Part shown: piece after piece, positions 9,301 through 20,780 of the stretch
Position numbering within the stretch: position 1 is the stretch's first letter
Layout: each line of letters begins with the position of its first letter
DNA from: Amoebidium appalachense
Lineage: Eukaryota > Ichthyosporea
NCBI GenBank assembly: GCA_963693365.1
Contig: CAVNZM010000002.1
Coordinates: 1,984,001 to 2,048,000 of the forward strand
DNA: 64,000 bases
Direction of reading: 5' to 3'
The notes under the pieces: generated by a model
What the model was told of the DNA's origin: nothing
The model's database searches: none
What the model saw: the letters and a program-made list of their open reading frames with translations, nothing else
Position numbers and translations under genes: made by a program

Positions 9301-11637
9301 CGCAAAGGTGTGGTCCGGGAAAACGGTGTTGATAGGGGTGCTGGTTGTTGTTGCTGCTTCCCCTCCTTCTCCTTGGGGGGAGGGGGGGGTGGGGTGGGGG
9401 TGCTTGTGTTTTTTGGGGAGGGGTTTCCCCAATACTCAGGTGCCGCTCGTGAAGGATCCCCGTGATATGGGCCCAATAGTTGTGGAGCTGCTTTCCCCCT
9501 AGCCTGTAAAGTTTGGCTGGGGGTGCTTGCAGGGGTGGGTAGGGTAGGCCTGTCGCGTGTTGCTGCTGCCAGGCTCGGTACCGGACCACGTCCCCTGCTG
9601 GTCCTGGTGTTTCCAGCAGGGCACACAGCTCCGTAACCATGGTGCTGGCTGCTGATTCGACGATGCTGGCCAGTCCCCCTAGAGTGGGATGGTGTAGCAG
9701 CCCGGACGGGGTGCTCCGGTGGAAACCACACTTCCGACGGAGTAGGTCTCTCCACTTGCTGTCGATTGCCTGCATGGTGGTGTTGCTGATGACTGACCCT
9801 TTGAGGAGGAAGAGGATGGCCGGGGCCACCACACTGTTGGCTACGTAGATCACTTGGCTGGGTGCCAGCATTTTACGGGCTAGTATGGTGGTGGCCCGTA
9901 ATGTCAGCTGCATGGCCTTCCCATCGTTGGGCCGGGTGTGTCGTTGGAGGGTGATGTTGACCCCTAGCACTCTGATGTTTGCATCGGGGAGCTCGATCTG
10001 AATGGGTAGGGGTGGTGCTCCCGGGGATTTGCGGTACTGCATGGGGGCCACTGTTGCCCGTGTTGGGGTACCACGGGCGAGGACTGAAAACTTGTCTGGG
10101 TGTGGTTCCAAGTCATGGTAATAAAAAAAGGGGGCAGATAAATCGAGAGTTTGCTGGATGCTCTCCTTGTTGGGGCCAAACCATGTTGTGTCGTCGGCGA
10201 AAGCTACAGACGTCACACACGGGGGTGTTTGTGCCGGTGTGTGGTGCTGTGTCTGTGGGGGTAGGTGGAAAGTGTACCCCTTGCCGTGCCTTTTGATGGC
10301 TGTTAAAACTGGATCGTAGAATATAATCCACAGAATGGGGGAGAGGACAGCCCCTTGGGCCAGGCCGTTTTCAACAGGGAAAGACTCGGTGTGCCCCTGG
10401 TCTGTGCACACCGTGGCCGTACGACTGTGCCACATGTGCCGGAGGAGGGTGATTAGCTGGGGGTCTGTGCCCAGGCGGGTGAGCCCCAGTTCCACCGAGG
10501 GCCAAGACACCGTGTCATATGCCCTCTTAATGTCCTGTTGGACGATCCATAGTTCCTGGTCGTGGTCTATGGCATCCTCTATCGTCTCTCGGATGATAGC
10601 CAGCGCCCCGTCGATACCCGGGCCCGGCACGAACCCAAAATTCCCCCCCGGGAGGAGGGTGGGGTACTGCCGGAAGATCGAGAGTAGGCGCTGGTTGATG
10701 ACCGATTCTAGCAGCTTCCGTGCCGTTTCCAAGAGTGCTATCGGTCGGGTTTTGTCGAAGTCACCTTCCCATTCCCCTTTCGGTAAGGGATGGATGGTGT
10801 GGTGCAGCCATGACCTCGGTGTGGTCCCCGTGGCCAGACATCCGTTGATGATATGTAGGAGCCATGCTAGCCCCTTTGGCCCCAGGTGTTGGAAGTATTC
10901 GTACTGGATTTCCGTTGGGCCGGGGGCCTTCCCCCCCTGTCGGCTTTGGACGATCTGTTGGAGCTCGTCGTGGGTGGTCGGGTGCATTATAGACCCTAAT
11001 GGGGAGTCTTCGGGGGGATCGGTCGATAGATGTCGGCCCACATTGGGTCGGCGAGCATCTCCTCGATGTGTGGGTTCCTGCGGGCCGTCCACCGGTGATA
11101 AGTTTCACGAATGACGGGCTCCGTGTCAGCCCACTCCGTGAGGTACTCAGTGCCCGTTGGGGTGACGTGCTTGACTAACGTAGCCGAGACGTTCACACTC
11201 CCCCGGTCTAAAATGCTGCTTAGTGCTCGCCGGAGTTCGTCCACCATACGCTTGCACCGTGCTTCTGCTGCTGCTGTTGCCCGTAACCAAAGGAGTTTTT
11301 GCCGTTTCCTTCGGAGTTGGGACCTGTATAGTTGTAGTTGCTCCCGCATGGTTGCCTCCCACTCCTCCCACTGCCTCCCTGTCTGAGACAGGTGGGCTGC
11401 TGGGGGGGTGGGGTGCTGCTGCAGGGTGGGTGACCCGTGCCGCGCCTGCTGGCCAGGGTTGCACTCTGCTGCTGTGGGCCGTTGCGGCTGCGTGGGTGTG
11501 GTCTGTAGCTGTTGGTTGCCCGTGGGTGGCCCTGGCAGGGTCTGCAGGCGGGGTGGCCCCTGCTTTGGCTGCCGGTGTGGGCTGCCTGCTTGGGCTTCAG
11601 CCTGCGGCTGCTGCTGCTGGCTTGGTTGCTGTTAACA
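6367..11637 (-). mobile_element. LINE (non-LTR retrotransposon) inserted in the satellite
   Basis: A reverse-strand element of about 5.3 kb. Its 3' end is a poly(A) tail, seen as the T-run at 6368-6394, and its 5' end lies near 11637 where satellite sequence resumes. The flanks (TAACATATGTACATATAC on the left, TAACATATACATAACAC on the right) are similar but not a clean target duplication. It encodes reverse transcriptase, RNase H and a C-terminal zinc knuckle; no endonuclease was recognised, and the 5' part is probably truncated. Codon use is GC-rich, unlike the AT-rich flanks. Confidence 0.88.
6688..11349 (-). pseudogene. LINE ORF: reverse transcriptase, RNase H, CCHC knuckle (frameshifted)
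   Basis: Open pieces in order on the minus strand: 11349-10996 (pre-RT, basic), 11092-9083 (reverse transcriptase), 9432-8311 (linker), 8635-7454 (RNase H), 7728-6688 (C-terminal). RT shows GKAPGPTEIQYE, the LLPKGEWEGDFDKTRPIAL-like region, QGAVLSPILW and the catalytic FADDT (the YxDD equivalent). RNase H shows YTDGS, TQAEL, LDN and NNEADKAA, fitting the four acidic residues. The tail carries CPRCSQH..THLWAC, the CCHC typical of LINE C termini. Frame changes fall at G/C runs near 11010, 9375, 8416 and 7675, so they may be assembly errors. An RNase H domain suggests an I/Tad1-like group rather than L1. Confidence 0.85.
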
Positions 11638-11639
11638 TA

Positions 11640-11995
11640 TACATAACACATATACATTCTCCATCCCCCCATAAACTTTGTGGTAAATTTCTCGTGCTAG
11701 AAGCTGCTCTGTGGGTAGTTATTGAAAAAACCAATAATGTCTAGGTAACATACTATGTACATATACTATGCTACAAGGGGGGTTCTATACGAGCTACAAC
11801 GTTGTGTTTTTTTCGTGTGACCCTCGTACTCCAGGGGCACATTCACCATCCCCCCCATAAACTTTGTGGTAAAGCTCTCGTGCTAGAAGCTGTTCTGTGG
11901 GTAGTTATTGAAAAAACGAATAATGTCTAGGTAACACATGTACTTATACTATGCTACAAGGGGGGTTCTATACGAGCTACAACGTTGTGTTTTTT
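11640..11995 (+). repeat. Satellite array, right part
   Basis: A partial unit resumes near 11650, and a full unit runs 11813-11995 (183 bp). The next TCGTGTGACCC at 11996 breaks off into TG-rich sequence. These are the same units as 5854-6366, so the LINE sits inside one array. Confidence 0.88.
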
Positions 11996-12192
11996 TCGTG
12001 TGACCCTTCTGTGTCTGATGTGTGGATGTCTGTGTATGTTGTGTGTGTGTGCATGTCTGTGTGTGTGTATGTGCTCAGTTGAAAGGGAAGGGGGGGAGAG
12101 GGGGGATGCACCGTGTGTGTGCATGTGTGCACGTGTGTGTGTGTGTGCTCTGTGGAGAGGGAAGGGGAGGGGGGAAATGCACCGTGTGTGTG

Positions 12193-12242
<50 letters not shown>
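11996..12242 (+). repeat. TG-rich simple sequence
   Basis: Imperfect then perfect (TG)n with two G/A interruptions. It ends in TA at 12241-12242, the presumed target of the DNA transposon. Confidence 0.85.
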
Positions 12243-12243
<1 letters not shown>

Positions 12244-12360
12244 AGGACTCGACCAGAATTAAGATTATCCGAATTTAAGATTGTAGCGCTAGAAATTTTT
12301 GAAAACAATAAGATTCTAGCCGGCTGGACCTTCCTGTCTACCTCTAAGATTTTTCGCTAG

Positions 12361-12394
<34 letters not shown>

Positions 12395-12442
12395 ACCCCC
12401 CACCCACCCACCCTCCCCTTGCACACGCACACACACCATCGG

Positions 12443-12488
<46 letters not shown>

Positions 12489-12518
12489 TTAGATCTTGAT
12501 AGCGGGTAATCATGAAAA

Positions 12519-12538
12519 GGGCGGGCTTTTGGGCCAAT
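12519..12538 (+). promoter_or_regulatory. GC box and CCAAT box upstream of the transposon ORF
   Basis: GGGCGGG (12519-12525) and GGGCCAATCA (CCAAT at 12534-12538) lie about 180-200 bp before the ATG at 12719. Both are kept in the inverted copy. They look like a Pol II promoter, but function is inferred. Confidence 0.4.
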
Positions 12539-12718
12539 CAGTGGCCCGGCCGCTACCGGCCGGCTGGCGCCGGGCACTTGCATGCATCAAGGTCTCAGTC
12601 AGCACGGTGTGCACACGGTCTGACGGTGCGGCTTAGTATCACCTTTTTATTTCCACCTCGAACTTTCGTAACATCTTTCCGAGATCTACTCTTTCTTAGT
12701 ATTTAATGAGCCAGGAAA

Positions 12719-13785
12719 ATGTCCGCCCTAAACGGGGGGAACGGCCATACCAGGCTAGCTAGTGTTTTTGACTGTATAGGTGAACTGGATAAGGCTGCAA
12801 AAAAGATAAAGAATGATTTTTCCGCAAAGATTGATGATGCTGTCGATGATTTAAAGCAGGAACTAATATCCACAGTTTTAGCAACTGCAACTGTTAGTAC
12901 GGATGCTACGGTGGCTTCGGCCGACCCCTCGCTACACACACGCACAACCCACACAAATACGCGCACAGACACAGTCACTATGGCCAGCCCAGCCACCGGG
13001 CCCCCAGCTGCAGCCAACGAAACACTCTCCAGGCCAAATACCGTCTCTTCCTCCTCCACCAAGAAAGTGAGTATTTATCAGATAACAAACACACGCATAA
13101 AACAACGGGACCAAAACGGCAAAGTCAAAGGGTACATTCATCTCGAAAGAGGAGCAGAGGAAGTAGTTAGAATTGAGCGCGTTGAGAAAAGCGCTTATAC
13201 GTGCATGTATGCGAAACAGGGGTGCACGTTCAAAACAAGCCACGGCCCGGCTATGGCTTCGCACGAGAAGCGCTGCAAGTGCAAAACGGGCGATGATCGT
13301 CTTAAGCGAATGTTTGCGTGTGTCCAGTCTGCGCAGTCGGACAACACCACCAGCCAAGTAAAGCGCAAGCGCTACGACATTCAGGTGCCCAAGATCATAA
13401 TTACTAACTATGACGAGGAACTGGCCGCAAAACGGACCACTAAACGTGCCCAGTTGGACACGACGGGTGCTGCAATTGTAGAGCCAAGAAAGAAACGAAA
13501 ATCAGCCACGGGGAAGGTAGCTAAACCGAGGAAGTCAAGGGAGAAAGGGGAAAGTGTTCCTAGACAAGCAAGAGACAGTGCTTCGGGTCCTGTGAAACCG
13601 GTAGACGGACGGAAAGATAACTGCGGGGCTAAGCATCGCGAATCTTACTCCCTTGGTGAAAGAATGATGGTGGTCGAATCAGTATGGGAAGCCTCGGAGG
13701 AATTGGGCGGGGGGGACCAGAGACACCCCCAAGCGGTCAACGTTGTGATGGAACGGACAGGGATGGGTCGATCGAATATTGACAG
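12719..13785 (+). CDS. Transposon-encoded protein, first exon (C2HC finger and HTH-like region)
   Basis: A 355-codon open frame from ATG 12719 to a likely 5' splice site (GACAG|GTGTGT at 13785/13786); beyond this the frame enters G-runs and stops. The N-terminal 70 residues are charged and helical (KAAKKIKNDFSAKIDD). At about residues 160-185 a possible zinc finger reads CMYAKQGC..SHGPAMASHEKRC. A lysine-rich NLS-like stretch follows (PRKKRKSATGK). The end (YSLGERMMVVESVW..VMERTGMGRSNIDR) resembles the helix-turn-helix start of transposases. No DDE triad is present, so I call it a DNA-binding N-terminal exon of a transposase whose remainder is missing here. The family is not certain. Confidence 0.6.
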
Positions 13786-13839
13786 GTGTGTTCTCTCTGC
13801 CCCTGGTGGTGTGCTTCGACTTAGGAGTTTCAGGGTGCT

Positions 13840-14007
13840 AAATGTGTGTGTGTGGGGTGGGAGGGGGGAAGGAGAGGGGGAGGGGGGAGGGGGGGGGGGG
13901 GGGGGGAGTGGGGGGTGGGGGGGGGGGGGGGGGGGGGGGGGGTCAGGCACACGGTTTAGCTAAATGTGTGTGTGTGGGGTGGGAGGGGGGGAAGGAGAGG
14001 GGAGGGG

Positions 14008-14044
<37 letters not shown>

Positions 14045-14050
14045 GATAAA
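13840..14050 (+). repeat. Duplicated G-run block inside the transposon
   Basis: Two near copies of AAATGTGTGTGTGTGGGGTGG followed by GGAAGGAGAGG and a long G-run (13838 and 13961). The inverted copy has the same duplication with different run lengths. Confidence 0.7.
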
Positions 14051-14152
14051 TTTAAGATTGTGTAGGCTAGGGGAGGCTAGGGGTCCAAAAATTAAGATTC
14101 CAGCTGGCTAGACCCAAAATTCACGTAATCTTAAACATGGTCGAGTCCTGTA

Positions 14153-14313
14153 TGTGTGTGTGTGTGTGTTGTGTGTTTGTGTGTGTGTGCATGTCTGTGT
14201 GCATCGTGTGTGTTGTGTGTGTGTGGGCGTGCATGTCTGTGCATGTGTGCATGTGCTCGGTGGAGAGGGAAGGGGAAGGGGGGGATTCGTGTCCGTGCAT
14301 GTGTGCATGAGTG

Positions 14314-14360
<47 letters not shown>

Positions 14361-14971
14361 ATGTATGTGTGTGTGTATGTGCTCAGTTGAGAGGGAAGGT
14401 GAGGGGGGGGTGCACCGTGTGTGTGCATGTGTGCATGTTAATGCAAAGTACACACGGGGGAGTCCGTAGAATTTTTTTCCCGACGGAGGGGGGGGGGGAC
14501 GTGATCGGGGAATTTCAGTGTTTTCTCCAGTCCCGCATGCAACATACCAGCCTTCGTATTCAAAAAACCCAAACACCCTTTCCTTTAGCAAGTAGCTGAC
14601 TTTCTCACCACCAAACGTAGATGGGGGTGGGGGGGAGTGCCCACGTTCACCCACACATTCCCACGGGCATTTGCCGGCCCATCAGGGGGGGTCCAAGAGG
14701 GGGGCGGGGGGGGTCATTCTATAGTGTGCATGTGTTGTGGACGGAAAAAACGTGCAAAAACCCTCAGAATGGACGGATTTCGATGCAGTTTTTTTTTGTT
14801 TTCCCAATGGGAAGGTATGTTAATGCAAAGTACACACGGGGGAGTCCGTAGGATTTTTTCCCGACGGAGGGGGGAACGTGATCGGGGAATTTCAAGACGA
14901 AAAATCTAAAATCTCAATATCTGCCAAAACCCTCCGAATGGACGGGGGGGAGGAGGGGGGGGGGGGGGGGG
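14153..14971 (+). repeat. TG tracts and a 75-bp direct repeat; no gene
   Basis: TG-rich sequence to about 14430. A repeat beginning ATGTTAATGCAAAGTACACA occurs at 14435 and 14817 (382 bp apart), each followed by GGGGGAGTCCGTAG and a CCCGACGGAGG / GATCGGGGAATTTC block. No coding region is supported. Confidence 0.7.
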
Positions 14972-15610
14972 TGTTGTTTTGTACGGGTCTAAGGGAGCAG
15001 AGTACACAGAGGTGTCATGTAAAACACGACTAACACATTAATGAGAGGGCAATCGGAGTTGTTCACGAGACATTGAAAGATTTCAAACAACAACTGATTC
15101 TTTATTGTGCTCTCGGTTCCTTTTGTACTTGCGACTTATCACCTTATCACAACTAAAGAGGGAGAACCAATCGGTTCTATCAGAAGATAGAAAAACACAT
15201 TCCGACAGAGCATACGCATTCCAACTTCCGATTAAACTAAAGTGTAGAAACTCTTACTTAAATAAATTAAGTAATTATACATCTAGTCACTATTAACTCA
15301 CATATATATTTATGTTCGTCTCTATAAAGAAACTTATATAAATACATATATTTCCTAATAGTCGACAACACTATCTACAGATGTACTCGCTCGCGACTAT
15401 TGGCGAGCCATCCTTTTGAGAACAAAACTAAGCCATTTTGAAATAAAGGAAAGACAACGAGTGTAGCTAGCCAATCACGCTACCTCTCAGATAAACAGAG
15501 GAGAGCAAACAGAAATAAAATACAATAAGTTCTTATCAGGCAAGAGAGCCAGGTGTGCACAGATCTACAGATATCTGTGCCCACAGAAACAAGGGAGAGA
15601 GAGATACGGG
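14972..15610 (+). repeat. Long inverted repeat, left arm
   Basis: Starts TGTTGTTTTGTACGGG and is the reverse complement of 16860-17597. It runs to ATACGGGG next to a G-run and an (AG)n tract. It lacks about 85 bp that the right arm has near 17110-17200. Arms this long could be the terminal repeats of a large DNA transposon or two LTRs in opposite orientation; the gap hides the answer. Confidence 0.8.
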
Positions 15611-15632
15611 GGGGGGGGGGGGGGGGGGGGGG

Positions 15633-15672
<40 letters not shown>

Positions 15673-15758
15673 ACAAAGAAGGAAAGCAGACACGAATACA
15701 AACAAGCTAGGACACATACATACTTCAAGGCTCTTGCTGTCATAGCACACAACGACGG

Positions 15759-16258
15759 NNNNNNNNNNNNNNNNNNNNNNNNNNNNNNNNNNNNNNNNNN
15801 NNNNNNNNNNNNNNNNNNNNNNNNNNNNNNNNNNNNNNNNNNNNNNNNNNNNNNNNNNNNNNNNNNNNNNNNNNNNNNNNNNNNNNNNNNNNNNNNNNNN
15901 NNNNNNNNNNNNNNNNNNNNNNNNNNNNNNNNNNNNNNNNNNNNNNNNNNNNNNNNNNNNNNNNNNNNNNNNNNNNNNNNNNNNNNNNNNNNNNNNNNNN
16001 NNNNNNNNNNNNNNNNNNNNNNNNNNNNNNNNNNNNNNNNNNNNNNNNNNNNNNNNNNNNNNNNNNNNNNNNNNNNNNNNNNNNNNNNNNNNNNNNNNNN
16101 NNNNNNNNNNNNNNNNNNNNNNNNNNNNNNNNNNNNNNNNNNNNNNNNNNNNNNNNNNNNNNNNNNNNNNNNNNNNNNNNNNNNNNNNNNNNNNNNNNNN
16201 NNNNNNNNNNNNNNNNNNNNNNNNNNNNNNNNNNNNNNNNNNNNNNNNNNNNNNNNNN
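15759..16258. other. Assembly gap of exactly 500 N
   Basis: A run of 500 unknown bases, a round number typical of a scaffold gap of unknown true size. It lies inside the inverted-repeat element. Confidence 0.99.
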
Positions 16259-16850
16259 ATTTGGACCGTATTGAGACCCTATTATAAGCATATCACAACC
16301 CTATAACCAATAGCGACGTTATGTTTGTATCGGCCATATGGGACATATGTGTTGGGTATATTGCCAATAACCCAAAATGGTCAGGAATAATACATTCATA
16401 ATATATTGGCAATAGTCTTGCCACGTTGGACAATACCATAATTTGACACAAAATTATCCTACATTTTATATATTCATAACTTATTGACAATACTCCGCAA
16501 GCAATAGTATAATACCGAATAAATACATTGACAATATCGAAATTGTATTGTTAATAGGCACACGTACACGCGTTTTGAGATATTGCCAGTACATTACTCA
16601 TACGGTATATAGTTATTGGTGGTAGACCCGGCATGGTATGACAATAATATCAAAATATGTTGCCGATATTACGTCAATATTACAGTTCTATTACACTTCT
16701 ATAGCGTCTCTACCACAGAAAATCTCTACTCGCAATACATTGGCAATGGATAATTGATATTACTTCAGTATTAATCTGGTATTTTTACGATATTGGCAAT
16801 AGATAATAGCCTCACAATATTGGCAATACCGCCGGGAAGTTTGCTGATGC
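16259..16850. repeat. AT-rich sequence with repeated TTGGCAATA motifs
   Basis: ATTGGCAATA / ATTGACAATA and their complements recur more than ten times in about 550 bp with no fixed period. No ORF. It forms the visible internal part of the inverted-repeat element. Confidence 0.6.
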
Positions 16851-16859
16851 CCCCCCCCC

Positions 16860-17597
16860 CCCCCCCCCCGTATCTCTCTCTCCCTTATTTATGTGGGCAC
16901 AGATATCTGTAGATCTGTGCCCACCTGGCTCTCTTGCCTGATAAGAACTTATTGTATTTTATTTCTGTTTGCTCTCCTCTGTTTATCCGAGAGGTAGCGT
17001 GATTGGCTCGCCTCACTCGTTGTCTTTCCTTTATTTCAAAATGGCTTAGTTTGTTCTCAAAAGGATGGCTCGCCAATAGTCGCGAGCGAGTACATCTGTA
17101 GATTGTGTTGTGCATTCCTGTCTATTAATATATGTGTGTTGTGATTGGACAATAGATATATATGGAATTCGGTTTATTGCAAAGTGTCTTCACTTTGAGA
17201 GTGTCGACTATTAGGAAATATATGTATTTAAATAAGTTTCTTTATAGAGACGAACATAAATATATATATGAGTTAATAGTGACTAGATGTATAATTACTT
17301 AATTTATTTAAGTAAGAGTTTCTAAACTTTAGTTTAATCGGAAGTTGGAATGCGTATGCTCTGTCGGAATGTGTTTTTCTATCTTCTGATAGAGCCGATT
17401 GGTTCTCCCTCTTTAGTTGTGATAAAGTGATAAGTCGCAAGTACAAAAGGAACCGAGAGCACAATAAAGAATCAGTTGTTGTTTGAAATCTTTCAATGTC
17501 TCGTGAACAACTCCGATTGCCCTCTCATTAATGTGTTAGTCGTGTTTTACATGACACCTCTGTGCACTCTGCTCCCTTAGACCCGTACAAAACAACA
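16860..17597 (-). repeat. Long inverted repeat, right arm
   Basis: Reverse complement of 14972-15610, ending ..GACCCGTACAAAACAACA. Its outer 47 bases also occur alone at 534-580. Confidence 0.8.
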
Positions 17598-17667
17598 CAT
17601 ACCCACAAAGGCAATATACATATGAACTAATGATGGTGGTAAACTAAGTAGTAATCTTTCCAGCCGG

Positions 17668-18466
17668 GACATCAGCAATCTCCACCGGGGATCGTATACC
17701 CCTCGTAATGCCATCTCCGATGGCGTAAACCTGTCACCTATCGTAAAGCACACCGCGAGTTCATATGGAGTGGTTGCACGACCTCTTTACGATAGTGTAA
17801 AGAGTTCCATGGGGTAAACGGAGCGTCTTATGTATATACATTGGATATACGCTTTACGACATCCATAGGGTTTAAGGATGTCGTAAAGGCTCGTATATCA
17901 TATGTATATCCGATGTATATACATTGCACTATACATAGGATATCCGATGTATATACATGGCACTATACATAGGATATCCGATGTATATACATTGCACTAT
18001 ACATAGGATATTCTATGTATATCCAATGTATACTTGAACCTATGTATATCCATATGGATATAAAATGTATAACCTATGTATATACATACGACTATACATA
18101 GAACATACATACGAGAGCGTTACGAGCGGTCTGAATACCGCCATAATACGGACACAAACCCCCCCATTTCAAAGTCAGAATGGATATACTATGTATGCCA
18201 TTACGCGCTGCGGAAACCCATCGTAACCTTCACCATCCGAGTATCCAAACCCGGCCCGTTGGATATCTTAAGAATATGTTTAGGAGCGGCTTAATACCAT
18301 CGTAACCCCATGATGACATATGATATACATCGATGTATTTTACGAATTACCAACCATATACATATGATATACATATGGCTGGTCTTGGGGTACATTACGA
18401 CCCCCATAATACCGTCGTAGACATTTCCATAAGAGCCCGTACACCACACGGCGTATGCATATACAT
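17668..18466. repeat. TTACGA/TCGTAA-rich dispersed repeat, copy 2
   Basis: Matches 4480-5218 from ATCAGCAATCTCCACC to ACATAGC, with a different copy number of the TATACATTGCACTATACATA unit and an extra block about 18030-18200. Flanks differ from copy 1. Confidence 0.75.
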
Positions 18467-18480
18467 AGCCTAGCATAATG

Positions 18481-18877
18481 TTCTATGTTCCCCAACTATT
18501 AGGAATACTTATATTTAGATGTGTTATGTTAAGAACACGGCGTCGTGGGAAAGGAAGGAAAAGGAATGAGGATAGAAAGGAATGGAATGGGAAAGGAATC
18601 GAATAGAATTAATGAGGAATGTAAGTTACTATATTTGGGAAAATACAACGAGATCTGATTGGACGACATATTTAGATATTGACACAAACGACAATACGTG
18701 TGCGCGGGCTAAATATCTCGATGTGTACACAGATCTAAGATATCGGTGTATACGGAAACAGAAAGGAAAGAAAGAAAGGAAGAAAGGAAAAGGGAAAAGG
18801 AAACAAACTACAACAAACTAATAAACATATACAAAACTCAACTTCTAAGTCTTGCCGTGAATCATGGGAAGATGACA
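18481..18877 (+). repeat. Dispersed repeat S, copy 1
   Basis: The part 18535-18877 matches 34232-34576, ending TCATGGGAAGATGACA, with an A/G-rich tract (GAAAGGAAAGAAAGAAAGG). The first 50 bases (GTTCCCCAACTATTAGGAAT) match 34188-34227 in the opposite orientation. The terminus also occurs at 42901-42970. TG..CA-like ends could mean a solo LTR, but this is not certain. Confidence 0.65.
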
Positions 18878-19406
18878 GGTGGGGGCGGTGTTAGCGGTGT
18901 TAGCGGGGTGAGGGCGGGGTGAGGGCGGGCATGTCGTTTTGGGGCGGGGTGAGGGCGGGCATGTCGTTTTGGGACGGGCATGTTGTGGTGAGGGCGTGGT
19001 GAGGGCGGGCATGTCATGGTGAGGCGGGGTGAGGCGTGGTGAGGGCGGCGTGAGGGCGGGCATGTTGTGGTGAGGGGTGGTGAGGGGTGGTGAGGGGTGG
19101 TGAGGGCACTGATAGCACCGGGGGCCCCCTGGTGATACCGGGCGAGGCGAGACGAGGGGTGACGAGGGGTGACGAGGGGTAAGAGGCGTGACGAGGCAAG
19201 ATGATGTAGTGAGGCAAGACGATACTAGTGATAGTTATGAGGCGAGACGACACTAGACGATACTAGGCAACCCGGTTAGAGGCGTGACGAGGCGAGATGA
19301 TACTAGATGATACTAGCCAACCCGTGTAGTAGAGGCGAGATGATACTAGACGATACTAGCCAAACCATTTATAGGCGAGATGATACTAGATGATACTAGT
19401 GATACT
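18878..19406 (+). repeat. GC-rich and GATACTAG minisatellites
   Basis: First repeats of GTGAGGGCGGGCATGTCGTTTT-type phrases and GGTGAGGG, then GAGGCGAGATGATACTAG units. The array continues at 20321-20460 on the other side of the solo LTR. Confidence 0.75.
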
Positions 19407-20320
19407 TGTTGTAATACGTAGTATTTACATATGGTAAGATCTTCTCAGTTTGTGTTATGTTTCAGTTCATATGCTTACTGTAAATGCCACACTCCTATTA
19501 TGTAAAGTGTAGCATCGATCTCCGATATGCTTGTATACTTGTAATCGTGTTGTATCGGCTTTAATCGTGTATTGTGATATCGAGAATATTTATTTGTGTG
19601 TACACGGATCCACCCACTCAGGGAGAGACGTGTACATGTTCGTGTGTACATAAATATCTCTGGTTATAGTTATGCTATTACTATCTTGTTTGTTGATCTG
19701 TGCTCTCTTTTCCTTCCTCTTTCTCCTTCCTTATTTTCTTTTCTTTCTCTCCTTGTCTTCATGTGTATAATCGTATTTCTTTTCTACTAATATATGTTAG
19801 GTAGATTTGTGTTACTTAATACGTGTTCATTGGACGGTAACACACTTAGGCTACACTTAGAATAACATGTGTGTTTAGACTTCATTAATTTACTTTAGTT
19901 TTCATGTGTTGCCGGGCTTTAACCAATCATCAAGGTTAAGTGTGATATGTCTGAGTCTTTGCAGTGTGTCATAGGTTAGAACTTCCTTGATGATGACACG
20001 AGTTGATCTTAACTAGTGTCTGTGTCCTATCGTGTACGTCTCCGCGTACCAGATCTCTCTGAAAGCAATTGGTTCTTAGTGATTGGTTTCTATTAGAGAT
20101 AGATCTGATTTCCGACTGGTCGGAAATCATGTATGGATTAGACTTAGAGGAATTTCAGGTATTTATTCGAAGATCAGAATAAATTCAGTTCAGTCGTGTC
20201 TAAACATTGATGTCTGTTGTGTACACTGCTCCGATCGTTCCGTGTTTTGTTGTTGTGTGTGTCTGTGGTGTTTTCACACTGTGTCTCTGCTTTCATCCCA
20301 AATACTTATATAATTTAACA
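19407..20320 (+). mobile_element. Solo LTR, Copia family A (914 bp) with target duplication
   Basis: TGTTGTAATACG ... ATTTAACA flanked by ATACT on both sides (19402-19406, 20321-20325), a 5-bp target duplication. No internal sequence is present, so it formed by LTR-LTR recombination. It is very similar to 3167-4091, with one short deletion near 20279. Confidence 0.93.
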
Positions 20321-20780
20321 ATACTACATAGATGATACTAGCCAACCCGTCTAGAGGCGGGCAACCCGTTTTGAGGCGAAACGATACAGGCCGATAGGGG
20401 CAATACAAGCAAGGCGACCAATACGACGCATACTACCAAGGCGACCAATACGACCATCACTATCTAGTCACGACTTTTCATATGGTACCGGCCGGCACAG
20501 CCGATGAGCCAATCGCAGCGCGATCGGCCCGAATCGGATCGCATCTTAAGATCCGGGGAAAAATATTACCTACATAAAAGTTTGCATTTTTCCACGCACC
20601 ACCGTTTTTCTCCACTCGGTTGTCTTTCACGTGCACGTTACATACCGGCTGTACATGTCAGGCTGGCTGTTGGCCTGTACATATTGCTACTGAGTCGGAA
20701 CTGATCAGTCGACGGTGCACGTGAACAAGGGAGTACTTTGCTGTTATTCGAATCCACTGGTTTATAGGTCTCTCTTACCC
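20321..20780 (+). other. End of minisatellite and GC-rich unique sequence
   Basis: GATACTAG/AACCCG phrases to about 20460, then unique sequence with CCAAT (GAGCCAATCGC near 20506) that could be a promoter, but no clear gene start follows. Confidence 0.4.

Larger units (their letters stand above)
12243..14150 (+). mobile_element. TA-flanked DNA transposon, copy 1 (1908 bp)
   Basis: Terminal inverted repeats CAGGACTCGACCA / TGGTCGAGTCCTG with TA on both sides (12241-12242, 14151-14152), which suggests the Tc1/mariner superfamily or a relative. Subterminal sequence repeats TTAAGATT-like octamers and a CTAGCC(G/A)GCTGG motif near both ends, possible transposase sites. It has one coding exon (12719-13785) but no DDE domain, so it is probably an internally deleted, non-autonomous form. 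A near-identical inverted copy is at 32290-34185. Confidence 0.85.
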
